A stretch of DNA of 64,000 bases from Methanolobus profundi (GTDB lineage Archaea > Halobacteriota > Methanosarcinia > Methanosarcinales > Methanosarcinaceae). The notes under the pieces are model-generated. The model saw nothing but the letters and a program-made list of their open reading frames with translations. It ran no database searches and was not told where the DNA came from. Of the stretch, positions 1 through 8,360 are shown one piece after another (the stretch's first letter is position 1; the number at the start of each line of letters is the position of its first letter). Both the position numbers and the translations under genes were made by a program. Location of the stretch: NCBI RefSeq assembly GCF_900114835.1, contig NZ_FOUJ01000002.1, forward strand, positions 390,374 to 454,373. The letters run 5' to 3'.

Positions 1-974
1 GTTATGAGGTCCTTCCAAACAACAATGTCGTTTTTGGTATTAGGATCACAAACAATACAGAACTTGTGATATCTGATGTTCAGGTGATCCTTGATCATAA
101 TGAGTCACTTTTCAAGTTGCAGGGAGAAACAGTCCAGAAGCTTGACAGTATTCCCCCAAAGGTACCAAGGACTGCCAGATTTGTCCTCAAGCCTCTTGGA
201 TGTGTCCACAAGGAGAATATCGAGGCAACTATCACATATCGAAACCACAAATGGGAAAAGCGCATCGTTACTATGCAACCAAAGCATGTACATTGCGTCT
301 GCCCATTCCTGCGTCCGAAAGCAATGGAAAAGAACGAATTCCTCCATCTTTCCGAGAACGGGGATTCCATCGAATCAGGAATCAACTTTCAGGGAGTAAG
401 TTCAGAAGATGTGACCTCTTTCCTGATGCAGACATGTGCCACACGTCTTTACGTAGTAGAGAGCTATTCCATCGGACAGGATCAGATACTTTATTTTTCA
501 GGAGAATCCGTCGGTGAGAAGAACTACTACCTTCTGACAGCCCTGATCAAAGAGAACAATGGGACCATTCGGGTAATGCTCAGAGCAACTTCCAACAAGA
601 AGCATGGCATCAATGGATTTATCAATGAGATAATTGCAGAGCTCAGGCACCTTGTAGATACAGTGAATTCTTCCAGAGAGATAGGGATCATCAAACACGA
701 ACAGGTGATCAACATCATAGATTCGGTCGTGCAGAGGAGTCACATCTCAACAGGAAATGAAGGTGCTTCGATAAATGTGAAGGATAGTGTTGTTCAAAGA
801 AGGAGTCATAATGCCCCGATACATGAACCTTTGAATAACAATGCCATACCTGCCCGGAAAATAGATAATTCCAATGAGAATGAAAATAGCCAGGAAGCCG
901 AGATATCCAATATGTACAACGCATATCTGGAAGAAGTAGAAGCAAAACGTAGGTCTAATACAAACAAAAAATGA
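1..974 (+). CDS. Multidomain protein, 5' end outside window, frame interrupted at 3' end
   Basis: The frame is open from base 3, so the GTG at 66 is internal. Alignment with the paralog at 2348 shows that about 8 codons are missing at the left edge. An Ig-like beta domain (about the first 105 residues of the visible part) is followed by a conserved globular block with GESVGEKNYYLLTALIKE and LRATSNKKHGINGF, then a polar linker. The paralog lacks this middle block. The frame stops at TGA 972-974 directly after six A residues. One A fewer would continue into the open frame carrying the next entry, so the two ORFs are probably one gene. I do not recognise a function; a surface or envelope role is inferred from the membrane segment in the downstream half. 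Confidence 0.7.
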   Translation, partial: YEVLPNNNVVFGIRITNNTELVISDVQVILDHNESLFKLQGETVQKLDSIPPKVPRTARFVLKPLGCVHKENIEATITYRNHKWEKRIVTMQPKHVHCVCPFLRPKAMEKNEFLHLSENGDSIESGINFQGVSSEDVTSFLMQTCATRLYVVESYSIGQDQILYFSGESVGEKNYYLLTALIKENNGTIRVMLRATSNKKHGINGFINEIIAELRHLVDTVNSSREIGIIKHEQVINIIDSVVQRSHISTGNEGASINVKDSVVQRRSHNAPIHEPLNNNAIPARKIDNSNENENSQEAEISNMYNAYLEEVEAKRRSNTNKK

Positions 975-1050
975 AGACGATAATTCAATAATAACTCCTT
1001 CCAGAGCAAAACAGCAAGCATATTCCGAACGTGGATCTCTCTATTCTGCA

Positions 1051-2205
1051 TTGAGAATTGATGAGACAGAAGTTAAAAAGCGAAGAATTGACAGAAGAAT
1101 TATCATTGGAATTGCTCTAATTGCCATTGTCATTTCAATGTATCATTTTGCTGCACCACTTTTGGAAAATAACTCATTCGATATCAAAATGGCATTATCC
1201 ACCGATTCTTATATTGTAGGATCCAAGATAACTAATTTTTTAGATGCTGTCAATGAAGGAGACACTGCAACTGCATATAAGATATATGGAGGCAGTGATC
1301 TTCTGGCACCATCAGCTATCGCACTGACATTCAGTAATAATGGAATTGACCCAGGTTGCATCATAGATGTGAACACAACTTCTAAGGAGATCTACAAGGA
1401 ACAGGCTGTTGTAGCAACTGAATGTAATGTTTCTATCAGGGACCCTTATGGACAGGTAAGTGGAAGTACACCTATCCACGTATATTTCAAACTTTATGAT
1501 ACAGACAAGGGATGGATGATCACAACCATTTCATTTGATAGACCTCTAACTATCGATTACAACAGCACTGACACAGAGAGTCTGTCTGATGACGGAACAG
1601 CTGGCAGACTGGCTGTAAAGACGACTTCTTCAAGCTTGATGGTCAAGAACATCGAAGGAATAAGGGCAGAAAGTGTGAAAGGTGAGATGGCTGATACGAT
1701 CGACCTGCTAAAACTAACTGTTGGCCTTAATGTGGGTAGTGATGCCGTTGATATGAAAGATGTGGTCATTTCAGTAAATCATGACAAAAATGCAAATATC
1801 CTGATATATGCAGGGAATAATGAGAACGAGCATATGATGAAAGGATTCAGCACAAATTCCGCATCTCAGAACCTCAGACAACTGCTTATCGAGGAAGGAA
1901 ATTCACAAAAGTACTTTGTTGTTGAAAAAATAAGAGATGAAGATGCATCATTCTCATTGAAGGACCCTGTGATAAACAGTGGTGACCTAATTACAGTGTA
2001 TATTGCAACGGTATCATCCACAAGTACTGGATACTCATATCTGGGTTCTATATATATTCCAAGTCTCAGCGCATCAGGCCTTAACATTGTACCAAGAACA
2101 ACTGTCAATATCGTATTTACACCTGAATCAGGCTCCATAACAAGCACTGACCTCACAACACCTTCCTCCTATGGAACAAAAGAGACTGTCCAGTTGTTCC
2201 CTTGA
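1051..2205 (+). CDS. Membrane-anchored protein with archaellin-like C-terminal domain (probable 3' half of the preceding gene)
   Basis: The best annotated start is TTG at 1051, without a convincing ribosome binding site. The frame is open further upstream to the A-run at 966-971, so this is probably the 3' part of the preceding gene. One membrane segment lies at residues 15-37. A region with FLDAVNEGDTATAYKIY matches the C-terminal domain of the paralog at 2348 (FLNAVNDSKFDIAFNMY). The last ~190 residues look like the globular domain of archaellins: LKLTVGLNVGSDAVDMKDVV, FVVEKIRDED, PVINSGD, IVPRTTVNIVFTPESGS and TTPSSYGTKETVQLFP follow the order and ending of archaellin C-termini. There is no class III signal peptide. 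This suggests an exported domain tethered by a transmembrane helix; the archaellin assignment rests on motif recall and was not computed. Confidence 0.7.
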   Translation: MRIDETEVKKRRIDRRIIIGIALIAIVISMYHFAAPLLENNSFDIKMALSTDSYIVGSKITNFLDAVNEGDTATAYKIYGGSDLLAPSAIALTFSNNGIDPGCIIDVNTTSKEIYKEQAVVATECNVSIRDPYGQVSGSTPIHVYFKLYDTDKGWMITTISFDRPLTIDYNSTDTESLSDDGTAGRLAVKTTSSSLMVKNIEGIRAESVKGEMADTIDLLKLTVGLNVGSDAVDMKDVVISVNHDKNANILIYAGNNENEHMMKGFSTNSASQNLRQLLIEEGNSQKYFVVEKIRDEDASFSLKDPVINSGDLITVYIATVSSTSTGYSYLGSIYIPSLSASGLNIVPRTTVNIVFTPESGSITSTDLTTPSSYGTKETVQLFP

Positions 2206-2316
2206 GATAGCTTCATTGCAAGATCCAACTGATATGATGAAATAGAGTACAATCACCCTACATCCTAAACCTGCAAATCTCATCAGAGATAGATATTGCC
2301 TTTTTTACAAAACTAA

Positions 2317-2326
2317 TAAATATAAA
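2317..2326 (+). promoter_or_regulatory. TATA box for the gene at 2348, probably leaderless
   Basis: TAAATATAAA is centred about 26 nt upstream of the ATG at 2348, the spacing at which archaeal transcription would begin on or next to the start codon. No Shine-Dalgarno sequence precedes the ATG, which fits a leaderless message. Confidence 0.5.
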
Positions 2327-2347
2327 AACAAATTACATTTTAATTGA

Positions 2348-3562
2348 ATGGGAATTAGCATCAAACGTGGTTATGAGATCCTTCCAAACAACAATGTAAT
2401 GTTCGGGGTAAGGGTCACCAATGAAACTGAACTGGTGATATCTGATGTGCAGGTCATCATTGATCCTGAGGGATCGGTTTTCAGTTTACAGGGAGACAGG
2501 GTCCAGAAACTGGACAACATCCCTCCAGCCACAGCCATGACCGCAAAATTCACCCTGGTGCCCAAAGGACAAGCTCAGAATGGAAAAGTTGAAGCAAGTA
2601 TCATCTATCGTGACCCTAAATGGGAGAAACATGTAGCTGATATGCGCCCGATACTAGTTCAGATACCTGAAGGGGTGGTGCAGAGAAGCAACGTATCTGC
2701 CGGAACCACAGAACCAGCAGTTAATGTCAGGAATAGTGCTCTAAAGCAACCCGGTATCTATTCGACCCGGTCCAATGAAACTGAGCCCGTGATCAATAAA
2801 GGCAAAAGCATACGTAAAGAGAAAGCCACTGCTGCCACAGGTGATCAGACATCGCAAGAAAAGGATATTGCGAAAATGTATGATTCATATCTAAATGAGC
2901 TCAAAAGCAAACAAAAAGAGAATGACGCTAAAAATAGATCCATTCCCATCCCCTATTCCCGAAATAAAGCCCCTTCTGATAAGAAACTAAATATTCCCCG
3001 CAGCACTGCCCCACCACGTAAAAAAGAAGATAAGAATTTGAAGGTGCAGAAAAAGAGCAAGAAAAAGCTCATTGAGCAAATGTTGTTTATTCTGGCTCTT
3101 TTTTTCGTTGCAGCTTACGTAGTACAGACCCCAATGTTCAAGGAAAGTATAGGTAGCAAGTATGGGGGTATTACACCTTCCAATGAGACTGAAATGGAAG
3201 TTATGGACTTTCTCAATGCAGTGAATGATAGTAAATTCGATATCGCTTTCAATATGTATCAGGGCAAGGATTTCCTTGTTCCGGCAAGTGTCCAGATGCT
3301 GTTCAGCAATGGAGGAATTAAAGCAGGTACTATCAAGCAGGTAGATGTTGTGTCAAATGAGATAGAAGAAGATACCGCGGTCATAGCAGTCAACTGTACT
3401 GTATCCAGTGTTGATATTCTCGGAAATGAAGGCGATGTCTCAGTTGTGCCGATATATTTTCAGTTACATGATATCGAACAGGGATGGACAGTAACAGGCG
3501 TTTCGTTCATCCAGGCATTCGATATTGAAACCAGTAAAGCAGTGGTAATTATTCAGGAATAA
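2348..3562 (+). CDS. Paralogous membrane-anchored multidomain protein
   Basis: The 404-residue protein starts with the same Ig-like domain as the gene at the left edge (VTNETELVISDVQVIID, VQKLDNIPPATAMTAKF). A long polar, Lys-rich linker at about residues 110-240 holds a KMYDSYLNELKSKQKE segment shared with the paralog. One membrane helix (MLFILALFFVAAYVVQ, about residues 247-262) precedes a DUF4878-like domain (FLNAVNDSKFDIAFNMYQG...). It lacks the middle globular block and the archaellin-like tail of its neighbour. A cytoplasmic N-terminus and external C-terminus are inferred. The ATG is supported by a leaderless-type TATA box. Function unknown; the pair probably arose by tandem duplication followed by domain gain or loss. 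Confidence 0.75.
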   Translation: MGISIKRGYEILPNNNVMFGVRVTNETELVISDVQVIIDPEGSVFSLQGDRVQKLDNIPPATAMTAKFTLVPKGQAQNGKVEASIIYRDPKWEKHVADMRPILVQIPEGVVQRSNVSAGTTEPAVNVRNSALKQPGIYSTRSNETEPVINKGKSIRKEKATAATGDQTSQEKDIAKMYDSYLNELKSKQKENDAKNRSIPIPYSRNKAPSDKKLNIPRSTAPPRKKEDKNLKVQKKSKKKLIEQMLFILALFFVAAYVVQTPMFKESIGSKYGGITPSNETEMEVMDFLNAVNDSKFDIAFNMYQGKDFLVPASVQMLFSNGGIKAGTIKQVDVVSNEIEEDTAVIAVNCTVSSVDILGNEGDVSVVPIYFQLHDIEQGWTVTGVSFIQAFDIETSKAVVIIQE

Positions 3563-3578
3563 TACATATCATAATTAT

Positions 3579-4016
3579 TCAGGTTTTACTATCATAGAGT
3601 TCCCTGACCTTCTCAGCACATGCAACTACATCTTTTTTTATCTGGCACTCCCAGAATACAAGTACATCCCAGCCATCCCCTTCAAGAGCAGCTTTTTTCT
3701 TTACGTCCCTTTCCTTGTTCTTCAAAAACTTCTCTGCCCAGAACTCTGTGTGTGACTTAGGCAGAGGAAGGTCACAATACGGACAACGATGCCAGTAACA
3801 GCCATGAACGAAGATGGCGATCTTCTTTCCAGGATAGGTAATGTCAGGTCTGCCCGGTGCTTTCTTCCAGTGAAGACGATATCCGGGAATGCCTATATCC
3901 CTGAGTGCTTTTCTGAAGGTGATCTCCGGTTTAGTGTTCTTTCCGGTGTTCGCACTCATCACTCTGGAAGTAGTCTCGGATTCGGGAATAGGGGCACGAC
4001 CGTCTCTGATGTACAT
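3579..4016 (-). CDS. vsr: Very short patch repair endonuclease (Vsr)
   Basis: The 145-residue protein matches the Vsr family from end to end: TKPEITFRKALRDIG, PGRPDITYPGKKIAIFVHGC, CYWHRCPYC, KSHTEFWAEKF, NKERDVKKKAAL and VLVFWECQI. The aspartate of RPDI and the histidines around HGCYWHRC correspond to the metal-binding and active-site residues of Vsr. Family members nick beside T:G mismatches left by deamination of 5-methylcytosine. It is divergently transcribed from the cytosine methyltransferase at 4107 with about 90 bp between starts, the expected partnership. A TATA-like TTTTATAC on the minus strand near 4043-4050 suggests a near-leaderless transcript. Confidence 0.93.
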   Translation of the reverse strand: MYIRDGRAPIPESETTSRVMSANTGKNTKPEITFRKALRDIGIPGYRLHWKKAPGRPDITYPGKKIAIFVHGCYWHRCPYCDLPLPKSHTEFWAEKFLKNKERDVKKKAALEGDGWDVLVFWECQIKKDVVACAEKVRELYDSKT

Positions 4017-4040
4017 GTTATCACAGTATTTGTGGCGGAG

Positions 4041-4084
4041 GTATAAAAGAAGAACTGACAGGACTGGATCGAAGTTTTTATATT
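4041..4084. promoter_or_regulatory. Divergent promoter region between vsr and the DNA methyltransferase
   Basis: The plus strand has TTTTTATATT at 4075-4084, about 26 nt before the methyltransferase ATG at 4107 (leaderless spacing). On the other strand TTTTATAC around 4043-4050 lies about 30 nt upstream of the vsr ATG. The two TATA boxes are about 30 bp apart, so binding of one initiation complex could affect the other. Confidence 0.45.
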
Positions 4085-4106
4085 AGTAGAGGTCATTTCA
4101 TGGAAC

Positions 4107-5732
4107 ATGACAAAAAGGCGACTGACAGCAGCAGATTTCTTCTGTGGGGGCGGCGGTTTCTCAGAAGGGTTCAGACAGAATGACTTTGAACTGCTATTTG
4201 CACTCGATAGCTGGCAGCCTGCCATTGATACGCATCATCTCAACCATCCTGATTGTAATGCGGTCAGAATGGATATTCTGGAGATCGATACACCGGAAAA
4301 GATAGACGAATTTGTCCCTGATGTGGATGTGCTTATTGGAAGTCCTCCATGCGTCTCATTCTCCGGCTCCAACAAGGCAGGAAAGGCAGACAAGAGCCTT
4401 GGTATCAAACTTATTGAAGCATACCTCAGGATAGTCGCATGGAAGAAGAGCAAGGGTCAGCTAAAGTACTGGCTTTTAGAGAATGTTCCTAATGCCGGGA
4501 GTTATGTCAAGGACAAATATACGTGGAAGGAACTTGGACTTCCCGGAGATGGACCTGACCTTGTTGTTGAGAGAAAAGAGGTATTCAATGCTGCTTATTA
4601 TGGAGCACCTCAGGCAAGAAAGAGATTCGTTTGTGGAGATTTCCCTCTTCCTGAACCGACCTGCAAGGATGCATCTGAATTCACCACCACAAGACATGTT
4701 CTGGAAGCATTGAGGAATCCATTCGAGAAAGACCACAGTGGAACTATCACCGACCCAAGTTATGGGTTATCGGTAGCTGCAGATTCGCTGACCGACCATT
4801 TCTACGACACCCGTGTTGCAGATTTCGAGTGGAAAAAGGCCAGAAGGATGAAAGAGGACCATGGTTTCATGGGTAAGATGTCATTCCCAGAGGACCTTGA
4901 CCGACCTAGCAGGACCGTCATGGCGACAATGTCAGCATCCACAAGGGAATCCATGATACTGGAAGCTATGGATGAGAACGGAGAGCACATTGGCTACCGT
5001 CTGCCCACCATCAGGGAGATCGCATCCTTCATGTCATTCCCGATAACCTATCAGTTCCAGGCCAACAACGAGAGCTCAAAGTACAGGCTTGTTGGAAATG
5101 CAGTATGCTCACGCCTGTCGTCAGCTCTTGCAAAGGCAATCCTCATCAAGGAAGGTATCGAACCGCCTGAGGAGTTCATCCCTCTGCCGGATACCAGACC
5201 TAACGTTGACCTTAGAGGCACTAAGAGAAAGCTGAAGACCCAGGGTCGGAAGAAGCCTGATGCGAAGTTCGCAATACACATCCCTTACATCAAGATCAGA
5301 GGATTCAGGGTTGAACTGAGCAATAAGGATTCAGACTTTGAGAAAGGCAATATCAAATGGTCATGCATCCTGCATCAGGGAAGCGGTAAGAATGCCCTCA
5401 TGTGCAGACCGGATGAATGCGACCTGACAGAAATAGTTGATCAGATCCCCGGTTTTGATGAGTTCAAAGAGGATGTTCATGAAAGGTTCAGTGAGTTCGA
5501 TATGGACCACACTCACCTTCAGGAAGCCTATGTAGCCAGATGCGAGAGCGAATATATCAGCCCTGAACAGGCCCTTCATATAATGAAGGAACTCGTGGAC
5601 AAACATTTCCCCGACGAGGATGCTTTTGTGAATAATTCCAACGGGACGATCGCAATAGAAAGGGACAGAGTTCCTGTGAGAGTGATCGCGGGAATGTATG
5701 CCTGTGATTATTTTGTTGAGTGTCTGGACTAA
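4107..5732 (+). CDS. DNA (cytosine-5-)-methyltransferase with C-terminal extension
   Basis: The catalytic part (about residues 1-350) has the ordered C5-methyltransferase motifs: I ADFFCGGGGFSEGF (SAM binding), IV GSPPCVSFSGS with catalytic Cys82, VI LLENVPN, VIII APQARKRFV, and X YRLVGNAVCSRLSSALAKAI. Such enzymes methylate cytosine at C5 in a short target within a restriction-modification system or as orphans. About 190 residues follow motif X (KIRGFRVELSNKDSDF..., CILHQGSGKNALMCRPDEC) that are not part of the usual fold; I do not recognise them, and they could contact the partner nuclease or DNA. Neighbours are vsr (divergent) and a candidate nuclease downstream. The target sequence cannot be read from the gene. 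Confidence 0.92.
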   Translation: MTKRRLTAADFFCGGGGFSEGFRQNDFELLFALDSWQPAIDTHHLNHPDCNAVRMDILEIDTPEKIDEFVPDVDVLIGSPPCVSFSGSNKAGKADKSLGIKLIEAYLRIVAWKKSKGQLKYWLLENVPNAGSYVKDKYTWKELGLPGDGPDLVVERKEVFNAAYYGAPQARKRFVCGDFPLPEPTCKDASEFTTTRHVLEALRNPFEKDHSGTITDPSYGLSVAADSLTDHFYDTRVADFEWKKARRMKEDHGFMGKMSFPEDLDRPSRTVMATMSASTRESMILEAMDENGEHIGYRLPTIREIASFMSFPITYQFQANNESSKYRLVGNAVCSRLSSALAKAILIKEGIEPPEEFIPLPDTRPNVDLRGTKRKLKTQGRKKPDAKFAIHIPYIKIRGFRVELSNKDSDFEKGNIKWSCILHQGSGKNALMCRPDECDLTEIVDQIPGFDEFKEDVHERFSEFDMDHTHLQEAYVARCESEYISPEQALHIMKELVDKHFPDEDAFVNNSNGTIAIERDRVPVRVIAGMYACDYFVECLD

Positions 5733-5758
5733 AAGTAAATTTTTTCTGTAGTATTATA

Positions 5759-5775
5759 GTGGTTCACTGAACCAC
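5759..5775. repeat. 17-bp palindrome downstream of the methyltransferase gene
   Basis: GTGGTTCACTGAACCAC is a perfect inverted repeat with 8-bp arms in the methyltransferase-nuclease gap, 26 bp after the methyltransferase stop codon. A T-rich stretch follows, so it may act as a terminator; an operator for the downstream gene is the alternative. Confidence 0.5.
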
Positions 5776-5903
5776 GTTTCTTATTTGTTGTGATCTACGT
5801 TAAAGTTAGCTTAGCTTCTGTGCATATTTTTTTAATAGAATTTGTAGAAAAATCACTAGATTAAATTATTTTTTAATGTTGTTTGGCATATATACAGATA
5901 CAT

Positions 5904-6569
5904 ATGTCCAACAGGCTCTACGATATGAGAACAGAAAGGACCATTATCGACCTCCTTGAGTCTAAACTCTATCCAGATATCTGCTCGGAACCGGTCAGGT
6001 GGTACAATAATATGACCGACCAGTTGAAAGGTAAGGACTGTGACCTTTTTTTTGATGACCTCACGGCTGAATCCGTTGATGTGAAATGCGCCCATGATTA
6101 CGTTAAGACAGATCTGCTGGAATGTTCACTTCCTACATTTGCCTTTGAGCTGAGCTTCCTGAGCGGAGGATCAGAGAAACAGGGTTGGTTATATGATACA
6201 TCGAAGGAAACAAAATATTACCTGCTGTCATGGATGTGGGCGAAGAAAAAGAAAGATATCGAACTTGAGGATATACTCAAGCTGGAGTGCTGTCTTGTGG
6301 AGAGACAGAAGATACTTTATTTTTTAGCTATCCGGGGTTTGTACCCAAAAAATGCTGCTGAGATCAACAGGAAGATAAGAAGAAGCGGAAGAGACGGGCA
6401 GCATATGAGCAGGAATATCAAAAGGGACCTACAGGATATCGATATGGAAAGAGGGTTCCATTTCTATTACTCAAAGGATGCAAAAGAAGAGAAGCCGATA
6501 AACGTGATCATATACAAGAAGCATCTGCTGGAACTTGCATCAAAGACGTTCGATCTACACATGGAATGA
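5904..6569 (+). CDS. Hypothetical protein, candidate type II restriction endonuclease
   Basis: I chose ATG 5904; a TTG 21 nt upstream is also possible. The 221-residue protein matches no family I can name. It carries a stretch compatible with a PD-(D/E)xK nuclease core: KGKDCDLFFDDLTAESVDVKC, that is, an acidic strand (D, DD) followed after about ten residues by VDVK. A hydrophobic strand-like segment (TFAFELSFLSGG) follows, and the C-terminus is rich in Lys/Arg. It lies 170 bp downstream of a C5-methyltransferase in the same orientation, the usual place for the cognate restriction enzyme. No membrane segment or signal peptide. The nuclease role is inferred from context and a weak motif. Confidence 0.5.
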   Translation: MSNRLYDMRTERTIIDLLESKLYPDICSEPVRWYNNMTDQLKGKDCDLFFDDLTAESVDVKCAHDYVKTDLLECSLPTFAFELSFLSGGSEKQGWLYDTSKETKYYLLSWMWAKKKKDIELEDILKLECCLVERQKILYFLAIRGLYPKNAAEINRKIRRSGRDGQHMSRNIKRDLQDIDMERGFHFYYSKDAKEEKPINVIIYKKHLLELASKTFDLHME

Positions 6570-6604
6570 GCTCACTCAAGGGTAGCATTCTTACGTTTCC
6601 AATA

Positions 6605-6640
6605 GGTGACCACAAAAATGCTATATAGAATGTGGTCACC
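6605..6640. promoter_or_regulatory. Dyad operator flanking the TATA box of the Fic gene
   Basis: GGTGACCACA (6605-6614) and TGTGGTCACC (6631-6640) are perfect 10-bp inverted arms around a 16-nt spacer containing CTATATAG (6621-6628), an archaeal TATA box centred about 26 nt before GTG 6650. A protein bound to both arms would cover the TATA box, so repression is the simplest reading. Related dyads occur at 7551-7585 and 8398-8432. Confidence 0.65.
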
Positions 6641-6649
6641 CATTCTGTT

Positions 6650-7546
6650 GTGCATATCGAGAGAAGAAAACAGGGACAAAACACGAAATATTACCTTACT
6701 CACTCCTACCGTGTTGGAAAAAAGACGAAGAAGATACGACATTATCTGGGCCTTAACCTGACCGATGAGGAAATTGAGGAGCGCAGGGAAGATGCGGAAA
6801 GGGAAATAGAGGAGCAGATACAGGCAAAGACCGATCTTCTGAAGTTCTCTCTTACGAAGAAAGAGATAGAAAAGCTCAGCGAGTACGACAGGGAGATAGA
6901 GGTGGTCCACCTTGACGTGGACGGATGGAAGGCCTTCACCGAGAAGTTCGTTTTCAATACTAATGCTATCGAAGGTTCGACCGTTAGCCCTGAAGGAGTA
7001 CATAAGCTGCTCAGTCACAATGAGACAGCTACCAATTCTGATGAGATAGAGGCACTGAATGTAGCAGAAGCCGTAGAGTTCATACAGGATACGGATGAGG
7101 AGCTTTCGGTGGATCTCATAAAGGAGCTACACAGGATATGTTTTGATGGTTCCAAGTCCTTTGCAGGCAGACTGCGGAATGTGGAAGTTGTGATACGCAA
7201 CGCCTATGGCGAGATCGTACACCAGGGTATCCCGAAGGAAGAGATAGGGAATGAGCTTGAGGAACTGTCAAAGTGGTACAGGGAAAATGAAACAGACCTG
7301 AAGCCACTTGTCCTTGCAGCCCTTGTGCACAACCAGTTCGAATACATCCACCCCTTCGAGGATGGCAACGGCAGGGTCGGGAGACTGCTGCTGAACTATG
7401 TCCTCCTCCGTCACGACTATCCACCTATCAATATTCTGTTCGAGGACAGGGGCAGGTATTACTATTGTCTGCAGCAGTATTCCAGCGAGAACAGACTTGA
7501 GGACACGCTGAAGTTTCTGGTAGAGCAGTATCAGAAAGGGCTTTAG
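6650..7546 (+). CDS. Fic family protein (probable AMP-transferase) with self-inhibitory motif
   Basis: The Fic core motif HPFEDGNGRVGR lies around residues 233-244, with His as catalytic base and Asp/Gly/Asn/Arg for nucleotide and metal binding. Fic enzymes usually move AMP from ATP to a hydroxyl side chain of a target protein. TNAIEG near residue 110 fits the inhibitory (S/T)xxxE(G/N) helix, so activity is probably autoinhibited. The N-terminus (HIERRKQGQNTKYYLTHSYR) is an accessory beta domain seen in archaeal Fic proteins. I prefer GTG 6650 to GTG 6632 because 6632 lies inside the operator arm only 4 nt after the TATA box, while 6650 sits at leaderless distance. It neighbours a restriction-modification-like set. 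The target is unknown. Confidence 0.88.
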   Translation: MHIERRKQGQNTKYYLTHSYRVGKKTKKIRHYLGLNLTDEEIEERREDAEREIEEQIQAKTDLLKFSLTKKEIEKLSEYDREIEVVHLDVDGWKAFTEKFVFNTNAIEGSTVSPEGVHKLLSHNETATNSDEIEALNVAEAVEFIQDTDEELSVDLIKELHRICFDGSKSFAGRLRNVEVVIRNAYGEIVHQGIPKEEIGNELEELSKWYRENETDLKPLVLAALVHNQFEYIHPFEDGNGRVGRLLLNYVLLRHDYPPINILFEDRGRYYYCLQQYSSENRLEDTLKFLVEQYQKGL

Positions 7547-7588
7547 AATGGGTGACTACATTATCAGGTGGGATCTGTGGTCATCTGT
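7514..7588 (+). repeat. 75-bp direct repeat, left copy (3' end of the Fic gene plus dyad)
   Basis: This copy comprises the last 33 nt of the Fic gene and the downstream dyad GGTGACTACA (7551-7560) / TGTGGTCATC (7576-7585). It aligns without gaps to 8361-8435 with 62 of 75 bases identical by hand count. Confidence 0.7.
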
Positions 7589-7704
7589 GTAGTAGTTTAT
7601 AACTCTCCATATTTTGGACCTATAGTTACATGAAATTTAAAATTGAAGCTAACGATGACTCAGTCCTGATGATCAATGGTCCTGTTGGTAGCTGGCATTC
7701 CCGA

Positions 7705-8259
7705 TCACTTCCTCCGTTTCAGATGATAATTTTTCTGCATAGCAATTTCGTCTAATATAAAGTGGAGTGATCTGGACCTTTCTTTTATGTCTGATCCTTC
7801 AGAGTTCCTTTTTGCTTTATCCAATGCTTCTTTCAATTCTCCGGTCTCTAAAACGGTTGAAGCAATGCAATAATAACTTTTTGAACGGCCTTCATTGAAT
7901 TCCTGCAACATTTCCTTTAGCAATCCTTCTCTGACCTTTTGTAATGTTTCAAATTCATTCACCCCGTTCTTCTGAATAAAGGCAATGTCATCTTCAAGTT
8001 TCTGGTAACACTTGAATGAATCACGCTTTTTCCCAAGCTCCCTGTGTTTTTCCCATTTTTCACAGGTTTTACTTTCTTCGCAATCCCAACAGAACTCAAG
8101 TTCTTTTTTCTTTATTGCACAAGTGATAAAAGGACAACCTACAGCCATCCTGCCATCACTTTTGCAGCCCAGACACTGGCTTTTGGTGTTCATGTGATAG
8201 TTTGGACAAAGCCTGCAGGAAAGCCCGCATATTCCTATTTCGGGGCATTTTATTTCCAT
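7705..8259 (-). CDS. Cys-rich DUF3795 domain protein
   Basis: The N-terminal ~80 residues hold a cysteine pattern typical of DUF3795: GICGLSCRLCPNY, CLGCKSDG, GCPFITCAIKKK and EFCWDCEESKTC. These probably bind zinc or an iron-sulfur cluster; the family has no assigned reaction. The rest (about residues 85-184) is charged and helical with no recognised domain. No membrane segment is visible. The gene runs toward the Fic gene and lies between the two copies of a 75-bp direct repeat, so it may have entered or been retained through a duplication. The family call is firm, the function unknown. Confidence 0.8.
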   Translation of the reverse strand: MEIKCPEIGICGLSCRLCPNYHMNTKSQCLGCKSDGRMAVGCPFITCAIKKKELEFCWDCEESKTCEKWEKHRELGKKRDSFKCYQKLEDDIAFIQKNGVNEFETLQKVREGLLKEMLQEFNEGRSKSYYCIASTVLETGELKEALDKAKRNSEGSDIKERSRSLHFILDEIAMQKNYHLKRRK

Positions 8260-8360
8260 GTTTATTTAGTAAGTACTGTCTTCTTTTAATATTTTTCTTA
8301 GCTCGGCAGAATTAATATTAAACTTGATCAAACAAGAAAAAAACAGAGGATATGCCGGGT

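Noticed and set aside
6572-7018. 148-residue minus-strand ORF inside the Fic gene
   Set aside because: It is antisense to the strongly supported Fic coding sequence and has an unlikely hydrophobic, Leu/Phe-rich composition from reverse-complement codons.
7630-7755. Short plus-strand ORF MKFKIEANDDSVLMINGPVG near the end of the DUF3795 gene
   Set aside because: Its first ~24 residues look protein-like, but it overlaps the DUF3795 coding sequence antisense and has no ribosome binding site; at most it is a gene remnant.
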